This document shows positions 1 through 8,376 of a DNA stretch of 64,000 bases, in pieces. Source of the stretch: Hymenobacter negativus. GTDB lineage: Bacteria; Bacteroidota; Bacteroidia; Cytophagales; Hymenobacteraceae. A program made the translations under genes and the position numbers. The first letter of the stretch is position 1; each line of letters starts with the position of its first letter. Under the pieces are notes generated by a model. That model had not been told where the DNA came from. It was given only the letters and a program-made list of their open reading frames with translations, and did not search any database. Location of the stretch: contig NZ_JAEDAE010000001.1 in NCBI RefSeq assembly GCF_016056375.1, forward strand, positions 930,001-994,000, read 5' to 3'.

Positions 1-370
1 TCTGGCCATCCTCGCTCCGGCGCGGCAGGGCCTGCCCCAAAAACCAGCGGTACGAACCATCTTTGGCCTTGAAGCGGTACTCGATGTTGTAGTCGTCGCC
101 GGTGGCCAGCGAGTGGCCCCACACCTCGCGGGCCCGGGCACGGTCGTCGGGATGCAGCAGGTTGTTCCACATATCCGGCCCCACGCTGTCGGCCAGCACG
201 TAGCCCGTGAAATTGGTCCAGCGCTGGTTAAAATAGGTGTGAAACCCGTTCTGGTCGGTAATCCAGACCAGCTGCGGAATCATGTCGGCCAGAAAAGTGA
301 ACTGCTCAGGCCCCACCAGCCCGTTCTGGGCGATGGCGGGCAGTGGGGTAACTTCTTGCGGTGTGCTCAC
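1..370 (-). CDS. PAS-domain sensor protein, probably a histidine kinase (N-terminal part, cut by window edge)
   Basis: The reverse strand is open from a GTG at 370 to the window edge, giving about 123 residues. After a short N-terminal tail comes a PAS fold of the PAS_3 type. Recognisable pieces are FLADMIPQLVWITDQNG near residues 26-42, FNQRWTNFTGY, the LLHPDDRARA segment, and the closing RFKAKDGSYRWFLGQALP. This is the common first module of multi-PAS histidine kinases in Bacteroidota, where it senses a ligand or redox state, but the output domain lies outside the window, so the kinase call is inference. The start is preceded by a TACTTTTA -7-like element at 397-404. The gene follows the hypothetical gene at 408-773 on the same strand. 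Confidence 0.8.
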   Translation of the reverse strand, partial: MSTPQEVTPLPAIAQNGLVGPEQFTFLADMIPQLVWITDQNGFHTYFNQRWTNFTGYVLADSVGPDMWNNLLHPDDRARAREVWGHSLATGDDYNIEYRFKAKDGSYRWFLGQALPRRSEDGQ

Positions 371-396
371 GAATCAGAAAAGCTTAAAAACCGAAA

Positions 397-404
397 TAAA
401 AGTA
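397..404 (-). promoter_or_regulatory. Candidate -7 promoter element for the PAS sensor gene
   Basis: Read on the minus strand the bases are TACTTTTA, a one-mismatch version of the Bacteroidota -7 consensus TAnnTTTG. It lies 27 bases before the GTG start at 370. The call rests on the consensus and position only. Confidence 0.4.
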
Positions 405-407
405 CAC

Positions 408-773
408 TTAGGCGCGGTCGAGCTGCATTTCCATGCCCGATGCAAAGTACAGGTTCAATTGGCTGCGCAGGCCATCGGCCGAGCGCCGCAGCCGGGTGAC
501 CAAGGCGCGGGTGGCTTCATTAGGAAGCTCGAAATTAAGATAGGGCCGGTTCATGAGCTCGTCGCGCATCACGGCCCAATTGCCGGTTTGGCTGGGGCCC
601 GGCGGCGTGGGCCGGGCTTCCAGCTGGCCCGGCGTGAGCACCAGCCGGTCGGCCAGGGCCAACGGACTAGCGGGGTCGTTGTGGTTCAGCACCCGGCTGG
701 CAACTTGCCATTCCCCACCAAAATAGTCATCGGGCAGATGTTGTAAATTTATATCAAGCAGCAAATCAGACAT
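408..773 (-). CDS. Conserved hypothetical protein (121 aa)
   Basis: A soluble-looking protein of 121 residues with ATG start, beginning MSDLLLDINLQHLPDDYFGG and ending in ASGMEMQLDRA. It has no signal peptide or membrane segment. The middle contains a Pro-rich stretch (EARPTPPGPSQTG), and the second half looks helical with several Arg residues. I do not recognise a family. It is on the same strand as, and 37 bases upstream of, the PAS sensor gene, so the two may be functionally linked, although the sensor gene seems to have its own promoter element. Confidence 0.6.
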   Translation of the reverse strand: MSDLLLDINLQHLPDDYFGGEWQVASRVLNHNDPASPLALADRLVLTPGQLEARPTPPGPSQTGNWAVMRDELMNRPYLNFELPNEATRALVTRLRRSADGLRSQLNLYFASGMEMQLDRA

Positions 774-961
774 ACAGAAGAATAATCGTCGCGCTTAGGC
801 GGAAAACTAACAAGGAAATGGCAATAGGGTTACCAGGATTTGATAATAATTCCAAATTTTCCGTAGTTCCCGCAAGCCATACCTTACCGCAGCGCCTAAC
901 CCCTGTGGGCGCTGCTCCGTTCCTTGTGCAGCCCATTTAGGGCCATTATTCGTTGCAAACC

Positions 962-1495
962 ATGAAAAAACCACGCTTTTTGCCCGCCATTCTCGGGGCG
1001 GCGCGCTTCACCGGCCTCGCCGCCTGGCAAACCGGCCGCCTGTTTCGCCAGCTGGCAGCCCGTGCCCTCGACAGCGTGCAGGACGTGCTCCGCGCCGAAG
1101 TAGAAAAAGGCAACCTCAAGCTAGTCGCCGATTTCCTGGCCGATAAAGCCCTGCCCGCCGCCCGCGTCCTGCTCATTGAGCAAATGACCGTGCGCCTGCT
1201 GCTCCGCCTGGGCCTGCGCGGCGCGTTGGCCTCCAACGTAGTGGGCTGGGTGCTGCCCTTCGTGATTGAAAAACTAATTGCCGTGGGCCACAAAAGCGGC
1301 TTGTTTGACAAGCTGAAGGCCAACCCCACCGTTAGCGAAGCCCTCGACAAGCTCGACGAGCTGCGCAGCGCCACCTGGAAGATGCTGGTACCAGACCCCG
1401 GCAGCAGCGTCGAAATTGTGGAAGACGATGCCACTACCCCGCGCCTGCCGCTGCTGCTGGCCGCCACCACGCCCAAACCCGTTAAAACAGCCTAA
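962..1495 (+). CDS. Hypothetical protein with hydrophobic centre (177 aa)
   Basis: Begins MKKPRFLPAILGAARFTGLA. An in-frame TTG at 953 would add three residues, but the ATG at 962 with its basic N-terminus is more natural. The first 60 residues look amphipathic and helical. A hydrophobic stretch LASNVVGWVLPFVIEKLIAVG at about residues 92-112 may be membrane-associated. The tail is acidic and then Pro/Ala-rich (VEDDATTPRLPLLLAATTP). No family is recognised. An open frame on the opposite strand covers the same region, but this frame has the better start and composition. Confidence 0.55.
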   Translation: MKKPRFLPAILGAARFTGLAAWQTGRLFRQLAARALDSVQDVLRAEVEKGNLKLVADFLADKALPAARVLLIEQMTVRLLLRLGLRGALASNVVGWVLPFVIEKLIAVGHKSGLFDKLKANPTVSEALDKLDELRSATWKMLVPDPGSSVEIVEDDATTPRLPLLLAATTPKPVKTA

Positions 1496-1567
1496 TCACG
1501 CCTAACCGTCACAAGCGCAACACTAATCCTTCTGCTGGCCAGCTGCAAACGATTGCGGCCGCTTACC

Positions 1568-1595
1568 AAAAAAAGCCACCTCACCCGAGATGGCT
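1568..1595 (-). terminator. Rho-independent terminator of glnN
   Basis: On the minus strand AGCCATCTC pairs with GAGGTGGCT over nine base pairs (one G-T) around a GGGT loop. A run of Ts follows directly (A-run at 1568-1573 on the plus strand). It lies 66 bases after the glnN stop codon. Confidence 0.85.
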
Positions 1596-1661
1596 CTTTC
1601 AAAACCGGGGCGCGGCGAGAATTCCCACCCAACACCGGACCCGATTCCGTCCGCTGACGAA

Positions 1662-3851
1662 TTACCGGCTGAACAACAGTTCGCGGTACTTCACCAGCGG
1701 CCAGTCCTCGTCGGCCACCATCTGCTCCAGCTTATCAACGGCGCGGCGGATGGGGTCGAATTTTGGTTTTACTTCCTCGCAGTACGCTACCGCCAGCTCG
1801 CGGGCGTCTCCGATTTTGTTGGCTTGCTTACGCGACTCCGTCATGGCGTCGGCGTTGGTTTTGATGGTCGCTACGTGGCGGGAAATGGCTTTAATCATTT
1901 CCAGCGTCACCTGGCTGTGCTCATCGTCGAGGCCGAGCTCGCGCAGGCCGCGCACGTTGTTCACCAGCTTGGTCTGATACGAAAGCGCGGTCGGAATGAT
2001 GTGGTTGATGGCCAAATCGCCCATTACGCGGCTTTCAATCTGGATTTTCTTCATGTACTCCTCCAGCAAAATCTCGTGGCGGGCGTGCAGCTCAATTTCC
2101 GAGAAGATGCCGTGGCGGGCAAACAGGTCAGCGGCATCGTCGCGCACCAGCGCATCCAGGGCCTGAGGCGTGGTGGCAATGTTGCTGAGGCCCCGCTTGG
2201 CGGCTTCCTCCTTCCATTCGTCGGAGTAGCCGTTGCCCTCGAAACGAATATTCTTCGAAGATATTACATACTCGCGGAGAATTTCCACGATGGCCACTTC
2301 TTTTTTCTTGCCCTGCTCGATGAGCGCATCTACAGCCTCCTTGAAATCAATGAGTTGGTCAGCCACGATGGTATTGAGCACCGTCATGGCCGAGGAGCAG
2401 TTGGCCGACGAACCCACGGCGCGCAGCTCGAACTTGTTGCCGGTGAAGGCGAATGGCGAGGTCCGGTTGCGGTCGGTGTTGTCGAGCAGGATGGCCGGAA
2501 TCTTGTCGATGCCCAGCTTCAGGTAAATGTTGTCGCCTTTGTCGAGCGGCAGCTTGGCGGTACGCTCCAGTTCATCAAGCACGCCGTCCAGCATCGAACC
2601 AAGGAACACCGACATGATGGCCGGTGGGGCCTCATTGGCGCCCAGGCGGTGGTCGTTGCTGGCCGAAGCAATACTAGCGCGCAGCAAGTCGGCGTAGCGG
2701 TGCACCGCCTTGATGGTGGTGATGAGGAAGGCCAGGAATTGCAGGTTCTCCTTAGGGCGGCGGCCGGGCGCGAGCAGGTTAACGCCGGTGTCGGTGCTCA
2801 TGGCCCAGTTGTTGTGCTTGCCGCTGCCATTCACACCGGCAAAGGGCTTCTCGTGCAGCAGCACTTTGAAGTTGTGACGCTCGGCTACGCGGTCCATCAC
2901 ATCCATCAACAGCTGGTTGTGGTCAACAGCCAGGTTGGCGTCCTCAAACGTGGGGGCGCACTCAAACTGATTGGGGGCCACCTCGTTGTGACGGGTACGC
3001 AGCGGAATCCCGAGCAGGTTGGCCTCTTCCTCAAACTCCAGCATGAAGCCGTGCACACGGGCCGGAATCGAGCCAAAGTAATGGTCGTCGAGTTGCTGGC
3101 CCTTGGCCGGCGTGTGGCCGAAGAGGGTGCGGCCGGTCATCACCAGGTCGGGACGGGCGTCGTACAAGGCCTTGTCCACCAGGAAATACTCCTGCTCGAT
3201 GCCGAGCGTGGTGTTCACGCGGCTCACGTCTTTGTCGAAGTACTGGCAAACGTCGAGGGCCGACTTTTCCAGCAGTGCCAGCGACTTCAGCAGTGGGGCT
3301 TTGTAGTCGAGGGCTTCGCCGGTGTAGGCCACGAAAATCGTGGGGATGCACAGCGTCTTGGCACCTACCGTTTCAATGATGAAAGCGGGCGAAGTGGGGT
3401 CCCAGGCGGTGTAGCCACGGGCTTCAAACGTGTTGCGGATGCCGCCGTTGGGGAACGACGAAGCATCGGGCTCCTGCTGAACCAGGGCCGAACCTTTGAA
3501 GTTTTCAATCGGACGACCGTCAGAATTGAGGTCGAAGAAGGAGTCGTGCTTTTCGGCGGTAGCGCCGGTCAGGGGCTGGAACCAGTGCGTGTAGTGCGTG
3601 GCGCCCTTGGCCATGGCCCAGGTTTTCATAGCCGAAGCCACGGCGTCGGCTACGTTACGTTCGACAGTAGCGCCCTGCTTGATGGCAGCTTGCAGCTTCT
3701 TGAAATAATCGCCGGGCATGGTGGCCCGCATGGCTTCCAGGTTGAACACGTTTTGCCCGAAGCTGTCGGAGCGGCGGGCAGCGGCGGGCTCCACGGTAAA
3801 GGGGCGGCGCTGGTTAACGAGTTCTAAAGCTTTAAAGCGGAGGATGGCCAT
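1662..3851 (-). CDS. glnN: Glutamine synthetase type III
   Basis: A 729-residue protein of the usual GSIII size, much longer than the 450-470 residues of GSI. It makes glutamine from glutamate, ammonia and ATP in the cytosol. Typical GSIII features are the N-terminal module with AMRATMPGDYFKKL, the CIPTIFVAYTGEALDYK segment, IEQEYFLVD, HEVAPNQFECAP, GKHNNWAMSTD and NKFELRAVGSSANCSSAM, in family order. The start ATG at 3851 gives MAILRFKALELV, as in relatives. A -7 element lies about 55 bases upstream and a good terminator closes the unit, so it is probably monocistronic. No GlnR- or NtrC-type site was identified. Confidence 0.97.
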   Translation of the reverse strand: MAILRFKALELVNQRRPFTVEPAAARRSDSFGQNVFNLEAMRATMPGDYFKKLQAAIKQGATVERNVADAVASAMKTWAMAKGATHYTHWFQPLTGATAEKHDSFFDLNSDGRPIENFKGSALVQQEPDASSFPNGGIRNTFEARGYTAWDPTSPAFIIETVGAKTLCIPTIFVAYTGEALDYKAPLLKSLALLEKSALDVCQYFDKDVSRVNTTLGIEQEYFLVDKALYDARPDLVMTGRTLFGHTPAKGQQLDDHYFGSIPARVHGFMLEFEEEANLLGIPLRTRHNEVAPNQFECAPTFEDANLAVDHNQLLMDVMDRVAERHNFKVLLHEKPFAGVNGSGKHNNWAMSTDTGVNLLAPGRRPKENLQFLAFLITTIKAVHRYADLLRASIASASNDHRLGANEAPPAIMSVFLGSMLDGVLDELERTAKLPLDKGDNIYLKLGIDKIPAILLDNTDRNRTSPFAFTGNKFELRAVGSSANCSSAMTVLNTIVADQLIDFKEAVDALIEQGKKKEVAIVEILREYVISSKNIRFEGNGYSDEWKEEAAKRGLSNIATTPQALDALVRDDAADLFARHGIFSEIELHARHEILLEEYMKKIQIESRVMGDLAINHIIPTALSYQTKLVNNVRGLRELGLDDEHSQVTLEMIKAISRHVATIKTNADAMTESRKQANKIGDARELAVAYCEEVKPKFDPIRRAVDKLEQMVADEDWPLVKYRELLFSR

Positions 3852-3906
3852 AGGGATTGACTACCAAACGGGAAATAGTGAGCCGGATGAGTTCTTATTC
3901 TGAGGG

Positions 3907-3914
3907 CAAAGATA
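3907..3914 (-). promoter_or_regulatory. Candidate -7 element for glnN
   Basis: The minus strand reads TATCTTTG, an exact match to TAnnTTTG, inside an AT-rich intergenic region (3852-4098). A TTG lies about 22 bases further upstream as a possible -33 element. The implied leader is about 50 nt. Confidence 0.65.
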
Positions 3915-4086
3915 AAGCAGCAAACACAAATTGTATCAAACCACCCTAATTTTTTAAGTCTTGTTCTTAAATACACCTGACTTTTCCTCATATAGGCTAT
4001 TTTTTTCAGCCTCTTTCTGAAAACGGTGTATTCACAAGCACTGAACCAATAATGATGCAATGTTTTTGGGGCGTATCGGCGGCCTC

Positions 4087-4094
4087 TATCTTTA
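4087..4094 (+). promoter_or_regulatory. Candidate -7 element for the LTA-synthase-like gene
   Basis: TATCTTTA, one base off the consensus TAnnTTTG. It ends only five bases before the GTG start at 4099, so a transcript from here would be almost leaderless. Confidence 0.45.
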
Positions 4095-4098
4095 GGGC

Positions 4099-5961
4099 GT
4101 GAAAAACCGCTTTGCGTTCCAGCCGCGCTACTTTTTTTTCTGGCTGGTATTCTTTGAGCTGTGCCGGGGCTTGTTTCTGGGGTATCAGCATCAGGCAGCG
4201 GCCCAATTGTCGGTTGCAGAGTTACTGGGGAGCTTGGGGTATGGGCTGCGGCTGGATGCGTCGGCGGCAGCTTACGTATGCCTGATTCCGTTCCTGCTGT
4301 TTGTGATAGGCAGCCTGTTTCCGAAGTTGCACTTGCAGCGGCTGCTAACGGGTTATTCGGCTATTATCGGTATTGTGCTGGCGGTGTTGGTCACTGCCGA
4401 CCTAGAACTGTACCGCGTGTGGGGCTTCCGGCTCGATGACACCCCCATACAATACCTAAACTCCCCGCAGGAAATGGCTGCCTCGGCGGGTAGCGCGCCC
4501 ATTGGCCTGCTATTGCTGCTGCTCCTGGGCCTGCTGGGCGCGGGCACCTACTTATATAAGGTAGTGGTGGGGCGGCTCGCGCCGTTGCCCGCGTGGTTTG
4601 GGCGCGGGCGGGCGGCGCTGGCCAGCCTGCTTTACGCCGTGCTGCTGGTGGTGCCGCTGCGCGGCGGCACCCAGCAGATTCCGGTGAACCAGAGCGACGT
4701 GTATTTCTCAAATGTGGCCTTTGCCAACCACGCGGCCCTCAATGCGCCCTGGAACATGATAAGCGCGCTGGTGTTGCGGGCCGCCGAGCAGCCCATCCAG
4801 CCGTTTATGCCCGACAGCACGGCGCGCCGCCTGGTGGCAGGCCTATACCCGCTGGCGGTGGGTGCTCCAGCCCGGACCGATTCTTCCGCATTGGTGCTGA
4901 ATGAAGCGCGGCCCAACGTACTATTTATCATCCTCGAAAGCTTCACATCGAAGTTTGTGGGCAGCGTGGGCGGTGAAAAGGGCGTGACACCGAACCTTGA
5001 CAGCCTGGCCCGGACTGGCATTCTGTTCAACAACATCTTCGCCGCCGGCGACCGCAGCCAGAAGGGGCTGGTTTCGCTGCTTTCGGGCTACCCCAACCAG
5101 CCGACTACCAGCATCATCAAGTTTCCGCGCAAAACCGAGCACCTCCCCCATTTGGGCCGGTCGTTGGCGGCGGTGGGCTACCGCTCGCACTATTACTATG
5201 GGGGCGAGCTGGCATTTGCCAATATGCGCAGCTACTTGCAAGCGGGTGGCTACGAGAAATTTACGGAGCGCGCTGACTTTGCTGCGGCCGACCAAAACTC
5301 TAAATGGGGCGCGCACGACGGGGTGCTTTTCGACCGCATTCTGGGCGACCTGCGCCAACAGCCGGAGCCATTTTTCGTCACGGCCTTCACGCTGAGCAGC
5401 CACGAGCCGTTTGAGGTGCCGATGAAGCCGCATTTCCCCGGCACCGATGAGGTGGCGCTGTTCCGCAATTCCGTTTATTATACTGATTATACGCTGGGCA
5501 AATTTCTGCAGGAGGCCAAAAAACAGCCCTGGTATGCCCATACGCTGCTAGTACTGGTAGCCGACCACGGCCACCAGCAGCCCGGCAATTCCTCCAACCA
5601 AAGCCCCGATAAATTCCGGATTCCGCTGCTGCTGGCGGGCGGTGCGCTGCGGCCCGAGGCGCGCGGCCGGGTGGTGAATTCTCTGGGCTCGCAAACCGAC
5701 GTGGCGGCCACGCTGCTACACCAGCTGCAATTGCCTGCTAAGGCCTTTGTCTGGAGCCGCGACCTGCTGGCGGCGCATAACCCGCCGTTCGTCTATTATT
5801 GCTTCAATAACGGTTTTGGGACCGTTTCGCCGCAGGGCACCATCACCTTCGATAACGTGAGCCGCCACGTATGGGACCGTTATGGCGCCCCTCCCACTAG
5901 CCAGCTGCAACTGGGCCAGGCCATGGAGCAGGTTTCGCTGGAAGACTTTGCGCGCAAGTAA
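4099..5961 (+). CDS. LTA synthase-like membrane sulfatase-fold transferase
   Basis: A 620-residue protein with a GTG start. Five hydrophobic segments fill the first ~195 residues (near 11-28, 55-75, 83-103, 133-153, 172-190), followed by an extracytoplasmic alkaline-phosphatase/sulfatase-fold domain from about 272. The metal-site residues of the LtaS type are visible: E280 in FIILESF, the nucleophile position S320 in AAGDRSQKG, and D489-H490 in VADHGHQQ. FANMRSY and QPTTSIIKFP mark the Bacteroidota subgroup. Family members transfer glycerol phosphate or phosphoethanolamine to envelope glycolipids; the substrate here is unknown. The nucleophile position is Ser where the family normally has Thr. 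mtaB follows after 30 bases but has its own promoter element. Confidence 0.88.
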   Translation: MKNRFAFQPRYFFFWLVFFELCRGLFLGYQHQAAAQLSVAELLGSLGYGLRLDASAAAYVCLIPFLLFVIGSLFPKLHLQRLLTGYSAIIGIVLAVLVTADLELYRVWGFRLDDTPIQYLNSPQEMAASAGSAPIGLLLLLLLGLLGAGTYLYKVVVGRLAPLPAWFGRGRAALASLLYAVLLVVPLRGGTQQIPVNQSDVYFSNVAFANHAALNAPWNMISALVLRAAEQPIQPFMPDSTARRLVAGLYPLAVGAPARTDSSALVLNEARPNVLFIILESFTSKFVGSVGGEKGVTPNLDSLARTGILFNNIFAAGDRSQKGLVSLLSGYPNQPTTSIIKFPRKTEHLPHLGRSLAAVGYRSHYYYGGELAFANMRSYLQAGGYEKFTERADFAAADQNSKWGAHDGVLFDRILGDLRQQPEPFFVTAFTLSSHEPFEVPMKPHFPGTDEVALFRNSVYYTDYTLGKFLQEAKKQPWYAHTLLVLVADHGHQQPGNSSNQSPDKFRIPLLLAGGALRPEARGRVVNSLGSQTDVAATLLHQLQLPAKAFVWSRDLLAAHNPPFVYYCFNNGFGTVSPQGTITFDNVSRHVWDRYGAPPTSQLQLGQAMEQVSLEDFARK

Positions 5962-5976
5962 AACGCGCCCGGGCCG

Positions 5977-5984
5977 TACCTTTG
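5977..5984 (+). promoter_or_regulatory. Candidate -7 element for mtaB
   Basis: TACCTTTG, an exact consensus match, ends seven bases before the ATG at 5992. The transcript would start at or next to the start codon, suggesting leaderless or near-leaderless mRNA. Confidence 0.65.
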
Positions 5985-5991
5985 CGGGACT

Positions 5992-7326
5992 ATGCCTACC
6001 CCCCAATCCGTTGCTTTTTATACCCTCGGCTGCAAGCTGAACTTCTCCGAAACGTCGGCCATCGGCCGGCAGTTTGAGGAAAAGGGCTTTGCGAAGGTCG
6101 CCTTCGAAGCCGGGGCCGACTTATACGTTATCAATACCTGCTCCGTCACGGACCACGCCGACCGCAAGTGCCGCAAGGTGGTGCAGCAGGCCCTCAAGCA
6201 TAATCCCGAGGCATTTGTGGCCATTGTGGGCTGCTATGCCCAGCTCAAGCCGCAGGAAATCGCGGACATTCCCGGCGTGAGCGCCGTGCTGGGCGCGGCC
6301 GAAAAATTCATGCTGGTGGATATTCTGGCCGATTTCCAGAAGCCCGCAGCCGGGCAGCCCGGCGCGGTGCACGCCTCGCCCATCTCGGAAGCCACCGAAT
6401 TTGTGGCCGCGCATTCCTTCGGCGACCGCACCCGCACCTTCCTGAAAGTTCAGGACGGCTGTGACTATTCCTGCTCGTTCTGCACCATACCGTTGGCGCG
6501 CGGCGGCAGCCGCTCGGGCAGCGTGGCCAGCGTGGTAGAACGCGTGGAGAAGCTGGCCGAAACCGGCGTGAAGGAAATCGTGCTCACCGGCGTAAATCTC
6601 GGCGACTTTGGCCTGCAGGGCCCCGAGCGTGAGCGCCGAGAAGATTTCACCCAGTTGGTGCAGGCTCTGGACCAGGTAACCGGAATTCGCCGCTTCCGCA
6701 TCAGCAGCTGCGAGCCCAACCTGCTCACCGACGAGATTCTGACCACCGTGGCGGCTTCGGAGCGCTTCATGCCACACTTCCACATCCCCTTGCAAAGCGG
6801 TTCGGACAAGATTCTGGGCCTGATGCGGCGGCGCTACCGCCGCGCACTCTACGCCCAGCGTGTGGCCCGCATCAAGGAGCTGATGCCGCACGCTTGCATT
6901 GGCGTAGATGTTATCGTGGGCTTTCCCGGCGAAACCGAAGCGGATTTTCTGGACACCTACAATTTCCTGAACGAACTGCCAATCAGCTACCTGCACGTCT
7001 TTCCGTACTCGGAGCGGGCCGATACGCTGGCACCCACCCTGCCCGGCCGCGTGCAAGACCGGGTGCGGCACGAGCGCACCACGCAGCTGCGCAGCCTTTC
7101 AGAAAAGAAAAAGCGGTTTTTCTACGAAGAGCACCTCGGCCTCGAAACCGAGGTACTCTTCGAAGACGATGTGACCAACGGCCAGATGGAAGGCTTCACG
7201 CCCAACTACATCCGCGTGGCCGCCAAGTACGACCCGCTGCTGGTAGGCGAAATGAAACAGCTGCGCCTAACCGGTGTGAATGCTGTCGGGCTGATGGAAG
7301 CCGAAGAAATGGGAATATTCGTCTGA
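5992..7326 (+). CDS. mtaB: tRNA t6A37 methylthiotransferase MtaB
   Basis: A 444-residue radical-SAM methylthiotransferase that adds the 2-methylthio group to t6A at position 37 of ANN-decoding tRNAs. The N-terminal MTTase domain carries the first Fe-S cluster ligands C14 (LGCKLN), C50 (INTCSV) and C81 (IVGCYAQ). The radical SAM motif CDYSCSFC gives C157, C161 and C164. A C-terminal TRAM-like domain follows (EVLFEDDV to the end). LGCKLN and the short CDYSCSFC motif, with the family length, favour MtaB over MiaB; a separate MiaB is encoded at 29330. The TGA stop at 7324-7326 lies inside the left arm of the 7321-7512 palindrome. Confidence 0.95.
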   Translation: MPTPQSVAFYTLGCKLNFSETSAIGRQFEEKGFAKVAFEAGADLYVINTCSVTDHADRKCRKVVQQALKHNPEAFVAIVGCYAQLKPQEIADIPGVSAVLGAAEKFMLVDILADFQKPAAGQPGAVHASPISEATEFVAAHSFGDRTRTFLKVQDGCDYSCSFCTIPLARGGSRSGSVASVVERVEKLAETGVKEIVLTGVNLGDFGLQGPERERREDFTQLVQALDQVTGIRRFRISSCEPNLLTDEILTTVAASERFMPHFHIPLQSGSDKILGLMRRRYRRALYAQRVARIKELMPHACIGVDVIVGFPGETEADFLDTYNFLNELPISYLHVFPYSERADTLAPTLPGRVQDRVRHERTTQLRSLSEKKKRFFYEEHLGLETEVLFEDDVTNGQMEGFTPNYIRVAAKYDPLLVGEMKQLRLTGVNAVGLMEAEEMGIFV

Positions 7327-7512
7327 ACCACGGATTCAGGCGGATTTTTCGGATTTCACAGATTTTGTGAACGATTCTGCTAGCCGGTTAAAAATGCAAA
7401 AAGGCCACTTTTATCGAGTGGCCTTTTTGCTTGATTGCGTTTGGTTATAGTTACTTAGCCATTCACAAAATCCGTGAAATCCGAAAAATCCGCCTGAATC
7501 CGTGGTTCAGAC
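7321..7512. repeat. Large inverted repeat covering two convergent stop codons
   Basis: Arms 7321-7371 and 7462-7512 are 51-base reverse complements with one mismatch, separated by 90 bases that contain a terminator hairpin (7396-7430). The arms are built of a GGATTT/CGGATT-rich sequence. The stop codon of mtaB (7324-7326) and that of the convergent HTH gene (7507-7509) sit at mirror positions in the two arms. This looks like a mobile or REP-like palindromic element captured between converging genes. Confidence 0.9.
7396..7430. terminator. Bidirectional terminator between mtaB and the HTH gene
   Basis: A perfect 14-bp stem (7396-7409 with 7417-7430, core AAAAAGGCCACT) has a 7-base loop, with A and T runs forming the base of the stem. 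It can terminate transcripts from both sides. Confidence 0.9.
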
Positions 7513-8328
7513 CATGCTTTGTCGGGCCATGGCCAGCATTTCGCGCAGCATCTGCTGTTGTTCCAACAGGTGCTGGTTGCGCATTTCGGCGAGGGCTAGC
7601 TGGTGTTGCAAATGCTGTGCGTGCAGCGCGGCGGCCACATACACTTCGGGCGAAGGCACGCCGGGGGCTGGCGTTGCCGGAACTGGTACCGGCGAGGGCA
7701 GCGCGGCAACCGGCGCTGCGGCAGGTTCCGGCCGAGGTGAAGCAATCGGGGCTGCTTCGGCGGCAGCGGCAGGCGCAACGGGAGCAACCGGGACTTCGGG
7801 AGCAGTAGCAGTATTGGTTGCGACGGGCGTCTCTGCCGCGGCAACCGCCGCCACGGGCGGGGAAATCCTGGACTCATCGGGAGCCGTAGCAACTACGGCC
7901 CGTACCGGCTGATTGGCTGCAGCAGCCAGCGCCAGCGTAGTCGCGATTTCGTCAGGCTGAAGCCGAGAGCCGGCCACGCCCGGCCCGGAACGACGAGCCG
8001 TGCGGACTTCCACATCGGACAAATCGATGGGCTCGAACGGTGCTTCCAGTGCGGGAGCAGCAGGTGGTGCCACGGCTTTTGTCGCGTGTTCGCCACTCAC
8101 CAGCATGGGTCCCCGGCCCAGCAAAAGCCAGTCTCTGGACACATTTGGGTAAATTTCAAACACCTTGCACAGCAGGTCGTAGCCAGGCTTATTGCGGCCA
8201 TCGATGAGATGCTGCACTACGCTGGCCGTCTTGCCCAGTGAAATGGCAAAGCTGTTTTTGGTCAGCCCAAACTGCTTGATAAGCTGCGCAAAACGCTGGT
8301 CAATCGATTCTGAGGTGTGGGCAACCAT
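7507..8328 (-). CDS. Cro/CI-type HTH regulator with Pro/Ala-rich linker and C-terminal helix
   Basis: A 273-residue protein. Residues ~8-65 form a lambda-repressor-type helix-turn-helix (FAQLIKQFGLTKNSFAISLG, then KTASVVQHLIDGRNKPGYD), followed by VSRDWLLLGRGPML as in phage-repressor-like Bacteroidota regulators. A long low-complexity linker rich in Ala, Pro, Val and Glu follows (about 95-225). The C-terminal ~45 residues (QHLQHQLALAEMRNQHLLEQ onward) look like a coiled coil suited to oligomerisation. Two palindromes at 8332-8358 overlap its promoter, so autorepression is likely. It follows the DUF3298-like gene on the same strand, after 48 bases. Its ligand and regulon are unknown. Confidence 0.85.
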   Translation of the reverse strand: MVAHTSESIDQRFAQLIKQFGLTKNSFAISLGKTASVVQHLIDGRNKPGYDLLCKVFEIYPNVSRDWLLLGRGPMLVSGEHATKAVAPPAAPALEAPFEPIDLSDVEVRTARRSGPGVAGSRLQPDEIATTLALAAAANQPVRAVVATAPDESRISPPVAAVAAAETPVATNTATAPEVPVAPVAPAAAAEAAPIASPRPEPAAAPVAALPSPVPVPATPAPGVPSPEVYVAAALHAQHLQHQLALAEMRNQHLLEQQQMLREMLAMARQSMV

Positions 8329-8331
8329 GGA

Positions 8332-8361
8332 ATTTGCACAAATGAGATTTGCGCAAATGTA
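8332..8361 (-). promoter_or_regulatory. Promoter with two tandem palindromic operators for the HTH gene
   Basis: ATTTGCGCAAAT at 8347-8358 is a perfect 12-base palindrome, and ATTTGCACAAAT at 8332-8343 is the same with one change. Their centres are 15 bases apart. On the minus strand TACATTTG (8354-8361) matches the -7 consensus and overlaps the first palindrome. The start codon at 8328 follows at once. The layout is that of an autoregulated repressor. Confidence 0.7.
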
Positions 8362-8376
8362 TAAAATCCTGCTTTG

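Noticed and set aside
1590..3827. 745-codon open frame antisense to glnN
   Set aside because: It is fully covered by glnN, a certain gene on the other strand. In GC-rich genes the reverse frame often lacks stops, and the encoded sequence has no family resemblance.
7502..7912. Ala/Gly/Thr-rich frame opposite the HTH gene
   Set aside because: Reverse of the low-complexity Pro/Ala linker; no start signal.
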